Shown one piece after another: positions 7,260-13,610 of a stretch of DNA of 33,232 nt (the stretch's first letter is position 1; each line of letters starts with the position of its first letter). Source of the DNA: Peribacillus deserti (GTDB taxonomy: Bacteria; Bacillota; Bacilli; Bacillales; DSM-1321); NCBI RefSeq assembly GCF_002863585.1, contig NZ_PGUY01000030.1, positions 1 to 33,232 of the forward strand. The letters are read 5' to 3'. The notes under the pieces are model-generated. The model was not told the DNA's origin. It saw only the letters and a list, made by a program, of their open reading frames with translations, and did not search any database. The translations under genes and the position numbers were made by a program.

Positions 7260-8562
7260 GGCTTTATAATATTTGTTGGGGTCGAGGAAAAATTTCGGGC
7301 ATAAAAAAACACGCAAACTTCCAATTCCTTTATACTTGAATTGTCGAGAAACAAGTAAAGGAATGAAGTTGCGTGCATATGAATTTTACCATGAATATCC
7401 CAGGTTTAAAAGGGGTTATCCCTACTAGATTTGAAGATGTAGGAGGAGTTACGACTACCGTATTCAAAAAATCCATCACTTAAAATGGTTCGAGAGGCAG
7501 ACCCAAATCTTTTACAAACGAAGACGTTATGCCTGTAGCTGCGGAAAAAGGTTTTCAGAGAAGAATTCTATTGTTCAGCGCTACCAGCGTACTTCAATAG
7601 AGTGGAACCAGGCTATCATGATTCGAGCTGTAAAAGGTTAGACTTTTAAGGAAACAGGCGAAAACTATGGTGTTTCTGCCACTACGATTGTTCGCCGATT
7701 TGATCAATTGGCTCACAGCGAAATCCGAACTGTAGAACACTTACCATCTGTCATTGCAATAGATGAATATAAAGGGGACACAAGGGAAGGAAAGTATCAG
7801 CTAATCATTGCGGACGCGGTTACTCGAAAACCGATTGACATTCTTCCTAATCGTTATAAAAAGACGATTAAGCACTATCTGCAGAAACATGGCAGCCAGG
7901 TACAGATGGTCGTAATGGATATGAGCCAGTCCTTCAAGGCAGCTGTCCAGTCCGCGTTAGGACGTCCCATTATCATTGCCGACCGGTTTCACTTCTGCCG
8001 GTATATTCATTGGGCACTTTATGGAGTAAGGAGACGTTGCCAGCAGTCTTTTCATGATTATGATCGGAAGAAATGTAAACGGATGAAGCACGTATTCCAT
8101 AAATCGAGTACCAAGCTCAATGAAGAGGAACGATGGCATTTAGAGCGTTATTTAGAGATGTCTAAAGAGCTCAGAAGAGCCTATGAATTAAAAGAAGCCT
8201 ATCAGGCTTGGTTTTCACATGCCCAAGAAAAAGGGACCCACCAAATGGGAGAAGTAAAAGAGGAATTACACGGATTTTATGAACTAGTAAGAAGATCAGA
8301 AATTCCTGAAATGAATAAGGCAATAAAAACCCTGCAAAATTGGCAGACTGAAATCTTGAACAGCTTTATATATCCCTATTCCAATGGGTTTTTAGAAGGT
8401 ATAAATAATTCAACCAAGGTACTGAAGCGGAATGCCTTTGGTTTTAGAAGTTTCGACCGTTTTAGGGCTAAAATTTTATTAACACATCAGTATAAAGGAA
8501 TTGGGGTTCACATTGGAGAGGGTGACGACGCAAGTCATCACCCCAACATTTGACGGAGAACC
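7260..8562 (+). mobile_element. ISL3-family insertion sequence (1303 bp), non-autonomous
   Basis: Boundaries are set by the 8-bp duplication TATTTTCT and by terminal inverted repeats: left end 7260-7282 and right end 8540-8562 (read inverted) both begin GG and end TGTTGGGGT, with 14 of 23 positions equal. The element holds one transposase gene on the plus strand that is broken (see next entry), so it cannot move by itself. It sits between the permease terminator and the stop codon of a minus-strand small gene, and separates that gene from its former terminator. Confidence 0.88.
7379..8553 (+). pseudogene. Broken ISL3-family transposase (IS204/IS1001/IS1096/IS1165 type)
   Basis: The gene starts MNFTMNIPGLKGV at ATG 7379. 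After about 20 codons the frame is lost: the sequence jumps at about 7437-7449 to frame one with YDYRIQKI, so the zinc-binding CxxC part found in intact relatives is missing, apparently by an internal deletion of some tens of bases. From 7450 it reads LKWFERQTQIFYKRRRYAC onward but has an in-frame TAG at 7639-7641 where relatives have a lysine codon (VKG-stop-TFKETG). The rest, 7642-8553, is intact: DDE-type residues in IAIDEYKG, VVMDMSQSF and NGFLEGINN are present. Both lesions inactivate it. An open frame from TTG 7708 (281 codons) is only the intact C-terminal part. Confidence 0.9.
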
Positions 8563-8714
8563 TATTTTCTCAAGTTTTCTTGATCTTTCATTCTGTGCTG
8601 CTGATCAGGTACACGTCCCGCATCTCCAGAAGGTGCCTGGGCATTGTTGCCGTAATCCTGAAATTTTCTTTCTGCTTCCATTAAACTCTCTTGTTCTTTA
8701 TTCTTTTCTTTCAT
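8562..8714 (-). CDS. Small hydrophilic protein (50 aa), 3' end touched by the IS
   Basis: The product starts MKEKNKEQESLMEAERK and ends MKDQENLRK; it is very rich in charged residues, glutamine and asparagine, with no membrane segment or recognised domain. Function unknown. ATG (complement of 8712-8714) is preceded by AAAGGAGTG (complement of 8721-8729) with 6 bases between, a strong ribosome site; the longer upstream frame lacks one. The IS landed in the stop codon: the ancestral TAA (TA from the target site plus A) became TAG using the terminal base of the IS, so the protein is unchanged. The size and composition recall small sporulation or stress proteins of Bacillus, but that is a guess. 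Confidence 0.75.
   Translation of the reverse strand: MKEKNKEQESLMEAERKFQDYGNNAQAPSGDAGRVPDQQHRMKDQENLRK
8563..8570. repeat. 8-bp target site duplication, right
   Basis: TATTTTCT, the same as 7252-7259, immediately outside the right terminal repeat. It lies inside the last codons of the minus-strand 50-codon gene. Confidence 0.85.
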
Positions 8715-8878
8715 GATGAACACTCCTTTAATTGTTTTTATTCCTTTTCCCTGTGAGGACACGATAAAACAATTTATTTAAAAATGCTTAAAGGGAGGAA
8801 CTTAGCATAGGAATGGCGAAAATAAAATAAGGGAAGTTCTCTGGCGTTCTGCATATGATCTAAAAAGGAGGAGTTACC

Positions 8879-9049
8879 ATGACGATCCTCGGCTACTGTT
8901 TCTGGTCAGCAGTCATCATCCTCGGCGGTACAGGATATTGGATGGAACGGAAATACAAAACAAAAGCTCCTGAAAAAACGAACTTCCAGGTGCAGCAAGA
9001 AGAGATTATCAATATTGATTCACACTATAACACCTTTGGCGGTAATTAA
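8879..9049 (+). CDS. Small single-pass membrane protein (56 aa)
   Basis: The frame begins MTILGYCFWSAVIILGG, one membrane helix (about residues 3-22), followed by a charged ERKYKTKAPEK stretch and a polar tail ending DSHYNTFGGN. No family recognised. AAGGAGGAG at 8864-8872 lies 6 bases before ATG 8879, which is strong support for translation. It is divergent from the 50-codon gene at 8562-8714 and is followed by the tRNA-Arg promoter. Confidence 0.7.
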   Translation: MTILGYCFWSAVIILGGTGYWMERKYKTKAPEKTNFQVQQEEIINIDSHYNTFGGN

Positions 9050-9084
9050 AGGAAAAATAATTAACTCATATTGAAGTAACTCTG

Positions 9085-9113
9085 TTGACCAATGGAGAGT
9101 ATTCTAATATAAT
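9085..9113 (+). promoter_or_regulatory. Sigma-A promoter of tRNA-Arg
   Basis: TTGACC (9085-9090), 17-base spacer, TATAAT (9108-9113). Transcription would begin near 9120, about 14 bases before the tRNA. Confidence 0.85.
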
Positions 9114-9133
9114 AAGATGCGTAGTGAAAAATT

Positions 9134-9207
9134 GTTCCAGTAGCTCAGCAGGATAGAGCGACAGCCTCCTAAGCTGTAGGTCGTGAGTTCGAATCTCTCC
9201 TGGAACG
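9134..9207 (+). tRNA. tRNA-Arg, anticodon CCU
   Basis: A 74-base tRNA: acceptor stem GTTCCAG/CTGGAAC, D arm GCTC/GAGC, anticodon stem ACAGC/GCTGT with loop CTCCTAA (anticodon CCU, reading AGG), T loop TTCGAAT, discriminator G and no encoded CCA. The T stem GTGAG/CTCTC has one U-U mismatch at its second pair. It stands alone, with its own promoter upstream and a terminator-like hairpin downstream. Confidence 0.95.
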
Positions 9208-9217
9208 TTATATTGGA

Positions 9218-9283
9218 AAAGCCATGTTATGTTAGTTGTCCCGCATTTTAAAGAGGATACCTACGAAAACATGGCTTTTTTGT
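9218..9283 (+). terminator. Probable terminator after tRNA-Arg
   Basis: AAAGCCATGTT (9218-9228) pairs with AACATGGCTTT (9268-9278), then more T. The loop is long (39 bases), so folding is slower than usual, but the T-run placement is right. Confidence 0.6.
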
Positions 9284-9442
9284 ATTTTCAGATCAAAGAT
9301 TGGGGCTTATCATCGTTTTGGAAACCTCTAAGCTTGATGAATGATTAACCGTCTTTTTTACGAGGGTCTACTCCGAAACACGTTTAACATGTTGTATACT
9401 CTCGGCTTTTTATACGCACCTTATGTAAATGGAGGTGACCGT

Positions 9443-9577
9443 ATGAAAGAAGATAAATTCAGCTTCGATGACAATTTACTTGAGCATAACGAATATGAAG
9501 GTTTGAAGGGAAAAGACAAAGATAATCCTAAAGGTTTAGGTGCACCCATACCGAGAGAACAAAGAGACCAGTCCTAA
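9443..9577 (+). CDS. Small charged protein (44 aa)
   Basis: The product starts MKEDKFSFDDNLLEHNEYEG and ends GAPIPREQRDQS. It is acidic and basic in alternating patches, with no hydrophobic segment, and no family is recognised. ATG 9443 is preceded by an excellent GGAGGTGA (9431-9438) with 4 bases between; the longer upstream frame from 9341 has no such site and is rejected. A terminator overlaps the stop codon. Confidence 0.72.
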   Translation: MKEDKFSFDDNLLEHNEYEGLKGKDKDNPKGLGAPIPREQRDQS

Positions 9578-9594
9578 AAGGCTGGTTTTTATTG
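9567..9594 (+). terminator. Intrinsic terminator overlapping the end of the 44-aa gene
   Basis: ACCAGTCC pairs with GGCTGGT around a TAAAA loop, followed by TTTTTATTG. Part of the stem is the last codon and stop of the gene. Confidence 0.65.
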
Positions 9595-9818
9595 TGTTAT
9601 ATTTTGAAAGTCCAACGCTTTTTATAATAAAGGAAACCCTAAAACAGCTCTAATTAAATCTGCAGTACTTTGCCCTTATGAATCGATCTTTATAGGGGCT
9701 GCCGGTTTTAGAAAGCGGGGTACAAGACCAAGTCAGATGAAAGCATGTTTATATGTTGAAAATTGATTACTTTCACCATATTAGCCGATAATATTTTTAA
9801 AAGTGGAAAGCTAATGGT

Positions 9819-10382
9819 GTGAATATGAAAGATAACAAACAAGTACGTAGACTAATCGATGAAAATTATGATCAAATTCATAAATTAATACAAGAAAAGA
9901 TTGAAATTTGGTTTGACTATGTAGTTTTTTCAAGTTTGTGGTGGCTGGGTGTTGCTCTTTCAGTAATTCCCTGGATTCTCTGGTTCATTTTCCGGAACAA
10001 GAATAGCACTGACCGTATTTTATATTCTGGCTTTTTCGTCATCATTATTTCTATAGCTCTTGATATAGTAGGTGATCAATTCAGTTTATGGCATTACAGA
10101 TTTAACGTAATACCAATTGTGCCAACTTATTTTCCATGGGATATTACCCTCATGCCGGTAACGGTAATGTTCATTCTGCAAATAAAGCCGGATACGAATC
10201 CTTTTATAAAAGCCATTGTCTTTGCAGTATTTTCTGCTTATATTGCGGAACCTTTTTTCCATTGGTTAGGTATTTATGTGACCCTCTCCTGGAAATATAC
10301 TTATTCAGTTCCCATTCAATTTGTCATTTATTTAGTGGCGCATTACTTAAGTCGAAGAAGTCATTTCTCAAAATTTTATTAA
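9819..10382 (+). CDS. CBO0543-type multi-pass membrane protein
   Basis: This 187-residue protein has a short charged N-terminus (about 1-30), then about five hydrophobic helices (around 33-55, 66-84, 106-121, 130-150 and 160-178). The SSLWWLGVALSVIPWILWF start and conserved D, W and H residues in between (DIVGDQFSLWHY) match the uncharacterised CBO0543 family common in Bacillus and Clostridium. No enzymatic function is known. GTG 9819 is used here because GGAAAG (9805-9810) is 8 bases upstream; ATG 9825 is an alternative that removes two residues. It converges on the small gene at 10399. Confidence 0.75.
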   Translation: MNMKDNKQVRRLIDENYDQIHKLIQEKIEIWFDYVVFSSLWWLGVALSVIPWILWFIFRNKNSTDRILYSGFFVIIISIALDIVGDQFSLWHYRFNVIPIVPTYFPWDITLMPVTVMFILQIKPDTNPFIKAIVFAVFSAYIAEPFFHWLGIYVTLSWKYTYSVPIQFVIYLVAHYLSRRSHFSKFY

Positions 10383-10398
10383 AAACATAACGGTAACT

Positions 10399-10647
10399 TT
10401 ATAAAAGGAGCTCAAAACTTTTTACTAGCTGAGTAATCTCGTTACCCTCGTTATAAACGGCTTTCAAGACTTCTGTATCCGGGGCATATCCGGTATCTCT
10501 CTTTATTTTTTGAATCCACTCATAAGCAGTTTTGGCAGCTGTATGATCGGACGCTTGCTGAAACTGCTTTGGATCAACAGGGAAAACTCCTTTTCTCATA
10601 AAACGGGTTCCATGTGCACGTATCGTCACTTCCAGGCTGATATCCAC
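10399..10647 (-). CDS. Uncharacterised small protein (82 aa)
   Basis: The product starts MDISLEVTIRAHGTRFMRKG and is soluble and mixed alpha/beta in appearance; residues 25-70 (DPKQFQQASDHTAAKTAYEW onward) look helical. Not recognised. Start is GTG (complement of 10645-10647) with AGAGGAAGA shortly upstream. An out-of-frame ATG overlaps the GTG by two bases. It converges with the CBO0543-type gene; the 16 bases between hold no clear terminator. Confidence 0.6.
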   Translation of the reverse strand: MDISLEVTIRAHGTRFMRKGVFPVDPKQFQQASDHTAAKTAYEWIQKIKRDTGYAPDTEVLKAVYNEGNEITQLVKSFELLL

Positions 10648-10737
10648 ATTGATCTTCCTCTTTTTTTATCTTATTTTTCTCATTAGAATATAAAACTAAT
10701 CTTACTTATTGTAAAAGCTCTGTTATATTTGCCTGTA

Positions 10738-10862
10738 AATTTCCGCTGCAGGCACTCGGTTTCCGCGAGGCGGTTGGGCACTCCTCGCTGTTTACGCCTG
10801 TGTGGTCTGCCTTTACCCGCTTTTCCCGCAGGAGTCCCGCAAACTACGCTCCAATCAACATA
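10738..10862 (-). repeat. Degenerate GC-rich dispersed repeat (Bacillus intergenic type)
   Basis: A GC-rich block in an AT-rich gap, with CACTCGGTTTCCGCGAGGCGG near its start, then CCTCGCTG, ACGCCTGTGTGGTCTGCC, CCCGCAGGAGTCCCGC and CTCCAATCAAC. These follow in the same order as blocks of the end repeats (33088-33232), but with many changes, so it is an older or different subtype. The rest of 10648-11043 holds no gene that I can support. Confidence 0.65.
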
Positions 10863-11043
10863 ATTCCTAAATTAACAATGAAATTTTAAATAGCCATTAA
10901 AAAAAGAGATACATGAATGAAGGAGGGTTATACCAATAATATAAAGGTTACCGGAGCACATACTTGGCGTGTTCGCTGCCTCTTGTTTATATTAAATATT
11001 ATACAGACAATATAAAAATCTAAATTAAGGAGCTGTCCAGCAG

Positions 11044-11343
11044 ATGACAGAACAAGTGATTATCAACAATACAACCCTGGAAGTATCTAATTTTAACGAT
11101 GAAATCATTTCCCAAAATGGTCAAGACCAGCACAAAATCAGCTTTGATTTTAAAGTGACTCACGAGGAGTACCACGATATTACGACTCTTCTTTACCAAC
11201 AGCAATTTGATATAAAAGTTCCTAAACAGAACCTGGAATTCAGGGGGACTATTTGTAATTATTGGACTTCTTTTACGAATTTATATAAAGAAGGCAATGT
11301 GGGAGATTTTCATCTCGAGTTAATGGAGAACAAAAACAAGTAA
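11044..11343 (+). CDS. DUF3219 protein (YkvR-like)
   Basis: This 99-residue protein begins MTEQVIINNTTLEVSNF and looks like the small beta-rich DUF3219 family, of which B. subtilis YkvR is a member; length agrees (about 95). Function of the family is not known. It is soluble, with no signal peptide. ATG 11044 is preceded by AAGGAGCTG (11027-11035). A second, very small gene follows 60 bases later with its own strong ribosome site, and then a terminator, so the two may be co-transcribed. Confidence 0.75.
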   Translation: MTEQVIINNTTLEVSNFNDEIISQNGQDQHKISFDFKVTHEEYHDITTLLYQQQFDIKVPKQNLEFRGTICNYWTSFTNLYKEGNVGDFHLELMENKNK

Positions 11344-11403
11344 GTTAATTAAAATTTAAACAATTACATATATTAAGTGGGATACAATGGAGGTGATACA
11401 TAT

Positions 11404-11550
11404 ATGGACCAAAAACCGGATTTTTACGATGGCTCCTCACTTGACTTTCTCACTGATGAATTTACTGAAGCTCAACAGCCGTTTCTGCTAACCCCTGAGA
11501 TGAGAGGCAGTATCAGCTGTAATCCTTATACGTTTGAAATAAACGAATAA
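11404..11550 (+). CDS. Very small acidic protein (48 aa)
   Basis: The product starts MDQKPDFYDGSSLDFLTDEF and ends with NPYTFEINE; strongly acidic, one cysteine, no membrane segment. Not recognised. The ribosome site GGAGGTGAT (11389-11397) sits 6 bases from ATG 11404, and a terminator starts within 20 bases of the stop, both arguing that the frame is real. Confidence 0.68.
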   Translation: MDQKPDFYDGSSLDFLTDEFTEAQQPFLLTPEMRGSISCNPYTFEINE

Positions 11551-11565
11551 AATGAAAAGAGTCGT

Positions 11566-11615
11566 AAAAAAGAAACTTTGGACAGAATTAGTTCGCCAGA
11601 GTTTCTTTTTCTTTA
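11566..11615 (+). terminator. Intrinsic terminator after the 48-aa gene
   Basis: AAAGAAACTTTGG (11569-11581) pairs with CCAGAGTTTCTTT (11596-11608, one G-U pair) and is followed by TTCTTTAG. A-run before and T-run after. Confidence 0.75.
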
Positions 11616-11730
11616 GATAAAAAGTAAAACCAATTAATAAAATAGAAAATACCTTTGGCCAAGTTAAGGATCATTTAAGGGAAAGGGAAGTATCTTGTTA
11701 ATGTAACTGCCATCCATCTAAACACTAAAA

Positions 11731-11835
11731 TATGTGGGTAAAATACGAATTTATGTGGCTGATTAGATAGTTTATGTGGCAAAACCAGCTATTTATGTGG
11801 CAAAATCAGGAGTTTATGAGGCTGCCTAACCAATG
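11731..11835. repeat. 21-bp-period repeat array A (five units)
   Basis: TATGTGG begins at 11731, 11752, 11773 and 11794, and TATGAGG at 11815, always exactly 21 bases apart. Core of each unit is TTTATGTGGC; the other 11 bases differ between units. The first unit is special (TATGTGGGTAA). The fifth unit overlaps the end of the glnS-like remnant and is the weakest. An equivalent array with the same period, unit number and first-unit signature is at 28372-28476. No coding, CRISPR or known integration role is supported. Confidence 0.85.
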
Positions 11836-11970
11836 CAGATCTTCTAATGTATCTTTTGGATCCACCTTAAAGTATCCATGGCGAAAGAATTCCAATTTAT
11901 CCCGTGGTTTGACATCCTTCATTTTGGGCTCTGCAAATCAGTTGACGATCTGCGGGGAGTTAGGGTTCAG
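11806..11970 (-). pseudogene. Decayed 3' end of a glutaminyl-tRNA synthetase-like gene
   Basis: The minus strand reads LNPNSPQIVN, a TGA stop, then [20 protein letters not shown] and [10 protein letters not shown] before running out at a second TGA. This resembles the C-terminal anticodon-binding beta barrel of GlnRS, where an LNPNS motif is followed by an EPS-type strand, a KPGD-type turn, FxRxGYF and VDP. Only about 54 codons of resemblance remain, with an internal stop, so it is non-functional. Further upstream (to about 12020) resemblance fades. Most Bacillus species charge tRNA-Gln through GatCAB, but some carry glnS; whether this strain has an intact copy cannot be seen. The match is from memory and moderately certain. 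Confidence 0.55.
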
Positions 11971-12020
11971 AAGGCTGGTTAGATACCATTTGAATGAAAC
12001 TTTTCATTGGGGAATTTTCT

Positions 12021-12202
12021 GATAAGACAGAAAGAGTATTAAAGTGAAAGAATTATCGAGCCATTATTTCAAAAAGCCTATAAATCATTAAAAAAGCTAT
12101 CGATTAATGTCGAGGACTTTTGAGAATTTTAATAAAAATTTACTCAGAGTTAATGGTATCTTCATGCTTATCTAGTATTCTGTTTGGCAAGGGGTGGTTA
12201 AA
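12021..12202. other. Gap without a recognised gene
   Basis: AT-rich sequence between the glnS-like remnant and the 56-aa gene. No frame with a ribosome site, no strong hairpin. It may hold the promoter of the next gene (for example TATCTAGTATTC near 12169) but no clear -35 was found. Confidence 0.4.
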
Positions 12203-12373
12203 TTGACTTTGAATATTAGTAATGAAGAATTAGAAAAAATCTTGCAGGAAAATGGAATGTCAATTAAAAAAGCCATTGCTACAGCCTTTGTAAATAATAA
12301 AGCAGCCAAAGAGACACCAGAAATTATAAAGAGAGTAATTTACGATGAAATAAACCGTTATAGAATAGGTTGA
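12203..12373 (+). CDS. Small helical protein (56 aa)
   Basis: The frame begins MTLNISNEELEKILQENGMS and ends YDEINRYRIG. It is rich in Lys, Glu, Ile and Asn and likely all-helical, with no membrane segment. Not recognised. TTG 12203 has AAGGGGTGG (12189-12197) 5 bases upstream, and a hairpin with a short T-run follows 28 bases after the stop. Size and composition would suit a small DNA- or protein-binding accessory factor, but that is only a guess. Confidence 0.6.
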   Translation: MTLNISNEELEKILQENGMSIKKAIATAFVNNKAAKETPEIIKRVIYDEINRYRIG

Positions 12374-12401
12374 GACGGCTTGTCACAATTCTCAATTACC
12401 T

Positions 12402-12427
12402 AGTCACCATTTTATGGTGACTTTTGT
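12402..12427 (+). terminator. Hairpin terminator after the 56-aa gene
   Basis: AGTCACCAT (12402-12410) pairs perfectly with ATGGTGACT (12414-12422) around TTT, followed by TTTGTG; a short T-run, so moderate strength. Confidence 0.6.
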
Positions 12428-12437
12428 GTAACTACAT

Positions 12438-12494
12438 AAAAAAAGAAGAACTTGATGTGTAAAAAGGTCACTAAAAAGTCACATCAAATTCTTC
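12438..12494 (-). terminator. Intrinsic terminator of queF
   Basis: On the minus strand a 15-base stem (complement of 12480-12494 with complement of 12445-12459, one U-G pair) with a 20-base loop is followed by seven T (complement of 12438-12444). It lies 9 bases beyond the queF stop codon. Confidence 0.8.
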
Positions 12495-12503
12495 ATAATT
12501 TTC

Positions 12504-13001
12504 TTATCGATTATCAACCTTTTCAGGGTACAAATCATGATTCATCAAGCGGTAATTAGCCATTTCCTCATATTTTGTGCCTGGTTTTCCGTAGTTTGTA
12601 TACGGGTCAATGGAAATGCCGCCGCGCGGTGTGAATTTACCCCATACTTCAATATATTTAGGATCCATAAGTTTGATAAGGTCGTTCATGATGATGTTCA
12701 TGCAGTCTTCGTGGAAATCTCCGTGATTTCGGAAGCTGAATAAATATAATTTTAAAGATTTGCTTTCAACCATTTTTACATCCGGGATATAGCTGATGTA
12801 AATAGTCGCAAAATCCGGCTGTCCTGTGATCGGGCACAGGCTGGTGAATTCGGGGCAGTTAAATTTAACGAAGTAGTCCCGGTAGGGGTGTTTATTATCA
12901 AATGATTCGAGAATTTCCGGTGAATACTCAAATAAATATTTCGTTCCCTGATTGCCTAGTAACGTTACATCTTGTAATTCATCTTTTTGTCGTCCTGCCA
13001 T
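12504..13001 (-). CDS. queF: NADPH-dependent preQ0 reductase (QueF)
   Basis: This 165-residue enzyme reduces 7-cyano-7-deazaguanine (preQ0) to preQ1 in queuosine tRNA modification. It is the short unimodular type. Visible: [13 protein letters not shown], the catalytic cysteine C56 in [13 protein letters not shown] with the proton-donor aspartate D63, the ESKSLKLY and [11 protein letters not shown] segments, and the C-terminal [18 protein letters not shown]. It is very close to B. subtilis QueF (YkvM). ATG (complement of 12999-13001) is preceded by GGAGG with 8 bases between; an earlier in-frame start at 13016 is not supported. Unlike B. subtilis, where queF follows queC, queD and queE, here it is alone. 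A preQ1-I riboswitch in its leader controls it. Confidence 0.97.
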   Translation of the reverse strand: MAGRQKDELQDVTLLGNQGTKYLFEYSPEILESFDNKHPYRDYFVKFNCPEFTSLCPITGQPDFATIYISYIPDVKMVESKSLKLYLFSFRNHGDFHEDCMNIIMNDLIKLMDPKYIEVWGKFTPRGGISIDPYTNYGKPGTKYEEMANYRLMNHDLYPEKVDNR

Positions 13002-13060
13002 GTATATAGCCTCCAATATTAATTCCCAGGTAGTAAGAAAAAGGAGAGTAATTTCATAGT

Positions 13061-13094
13061 AAAAATAAAAACCATATCTATGAAAACGATATGG
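13061..13094 (-). terminator. Expression-platform terminator of the preQ1 riboswitch
   Basis: On the minus strand CCATATC (complement of 13088-13094) pairs with GATATGG (complement of 13072-13078), then TTTTTATTTTT. It sits 60 bases before queF and about 15 bases after the aptamer. The aptamer tail ACTATGG could pair with the CCATA side of this stem, giving an antiterminator when ligand is absent. Confidence 0.85.
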
Positions 13095-13108
13095 CTGGAT
13101 TCTGATGC

Positions 13109-13146
13109 CATAGTTTTTTATAGAGGGTATCCGCTATGAACCTCTC
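13109..13146 (-). promoter_or_regulatory. preQ1 class I riboswitch aptamer upstream of queF
   Basis: Read on the minus strand the leader contains AGAGGTTC, then ATAGCGGATA, ACCCTCT and the A-rich tail ATAAAAAACTA, which is the preQ1-I consensus: P1 stem AGAGG/CCTCT and a tail that enters the minor groove to form the pseudoknot. With the terminator at 13061-13094 it would shut off queF when preQ1 is plentiful. Confidence 0.92.
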
Positions 13147-13169
13147 CCAAATCGGGAGTATATTAATTT

Positions 13170-13197
13170 TTCATACCTGAAAAAGTATATATGACAA
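13170..13197 (-). promoter_or_regulatory. Probable sigma-A promoter of queF
   Basis: On the minus strand TTGTCA (complement of 13192-13197), a 16-base spacer and TATGAA (complement of 13170-13175). It starts transcription just before the riboswitch. Confidence 0.55.
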
Positions 13198-13319
13198 AGA
13201 CATAAATTTCAATATAAAAGAAGGCTCCAGGCTATTCCTGATAGTAATAATGCTGAATAATATTATACACTCAAGGAGAAAATAACTCTTATTCTTAAAT
13301 GGATGAAGGAGGCAGGGGA

Positions 13320-13580
13320 ATGTATATTGACGGGCAAATCATCTCCGGGGAATTCGATCAGGAAACACAAATTTTCTCTTTGAAAAAGGTCAAGAATTTT
13401 TATACGGAAACGAGCCTGAAAGAAAACCAGATCGGCAATTTATACAATTATTTGAAAATGCATGCCGACGATACAGACGGCCAGATTGTGACTCTTTATG
13501 ACCAGATGCTTGTAAAACTCTCATCACAAGAAGTGAAGGTGCTTATAGGGGAGCTGGAGAACATACAGAATATGTATTAA
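13320..13580 (+). CDS. Uncharacterised small protein (86 aa)
   Basis: The product starts MYIDGQIISGEFDQETQIFS and ends with a helical segment SSQEVKVLIGELENIQNMY. It looks like a short beta hairpin followed by two helices, soluble, no cysteine. No family recognised. ATG 13320 is chosen since AAGGAGG (13306-13312) lies 7 bases upstream; an in-frame ATG at 13299 has no such site. It is followed by a bidirectional terminator and converges on the exporter gene. Confidence 0.65.
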   Translation: MYIDGQIISGEFDQETQIFSLKKVKNFYTETSLKENQIGNLYNYLKMHADDTDGQIVTLYDQMLVKLSSQEVKVLIGELENIQNMY

Positions 13581-13607
13581 AGCTGCCCTTGAAGGCAGCT
13601 TTCTTTG
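13579..13607. terminator. Bidirectional terminator between convergent genes
   Basis: AAAGCTGCC (13579-13587) pairs with GGCAGCTTT (13594-13602), then CTTTG; it overlaps the stop codon of the 86-aa gene. In the other direction it lies just beyond the exporter stop codon. Confidence 0.7.
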
Positions 13608-13610
13608 TAC

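Noticed and set aside
7708-8553. A full-length 281-codon transposase with TTG start
   Set aside because: Homology continues upstream past the in-frame TAG at 7639; this is only the C-terminal part of a broken gene.
9134-9207. tRNA attachment site for an integrated element
   Set aside because: No integrase gene and no repeat of the tRNA 3' end found in the window.
9341-9442. N-terminal extension of the 44-aa protein
   Set aside because: The strong GGAGGTGA site lies right before ATG 9443, and the upstream 34 codons look like leader DNA.
9701-9720. Sigma-B-like motif (GTTTTA and GGGGTA) upstream of the CBO0543-type gene
   Set aside because: Spacing between the two boxes is only about 7 bases, far too short.
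11731-11835. CRISPR array
   Set aside because: The conserved part is only about 10 bases, the variable part 11 bases, and no cas gene is present in the window.
11774-12022. An 82-codon plus-strand open frame with Met-Trp repeats at its start
   Set aside because: It lies on array A and antisense to the glnS-like remnant, has no ribosome site, and its repeats follow from the 21-base DNA period.
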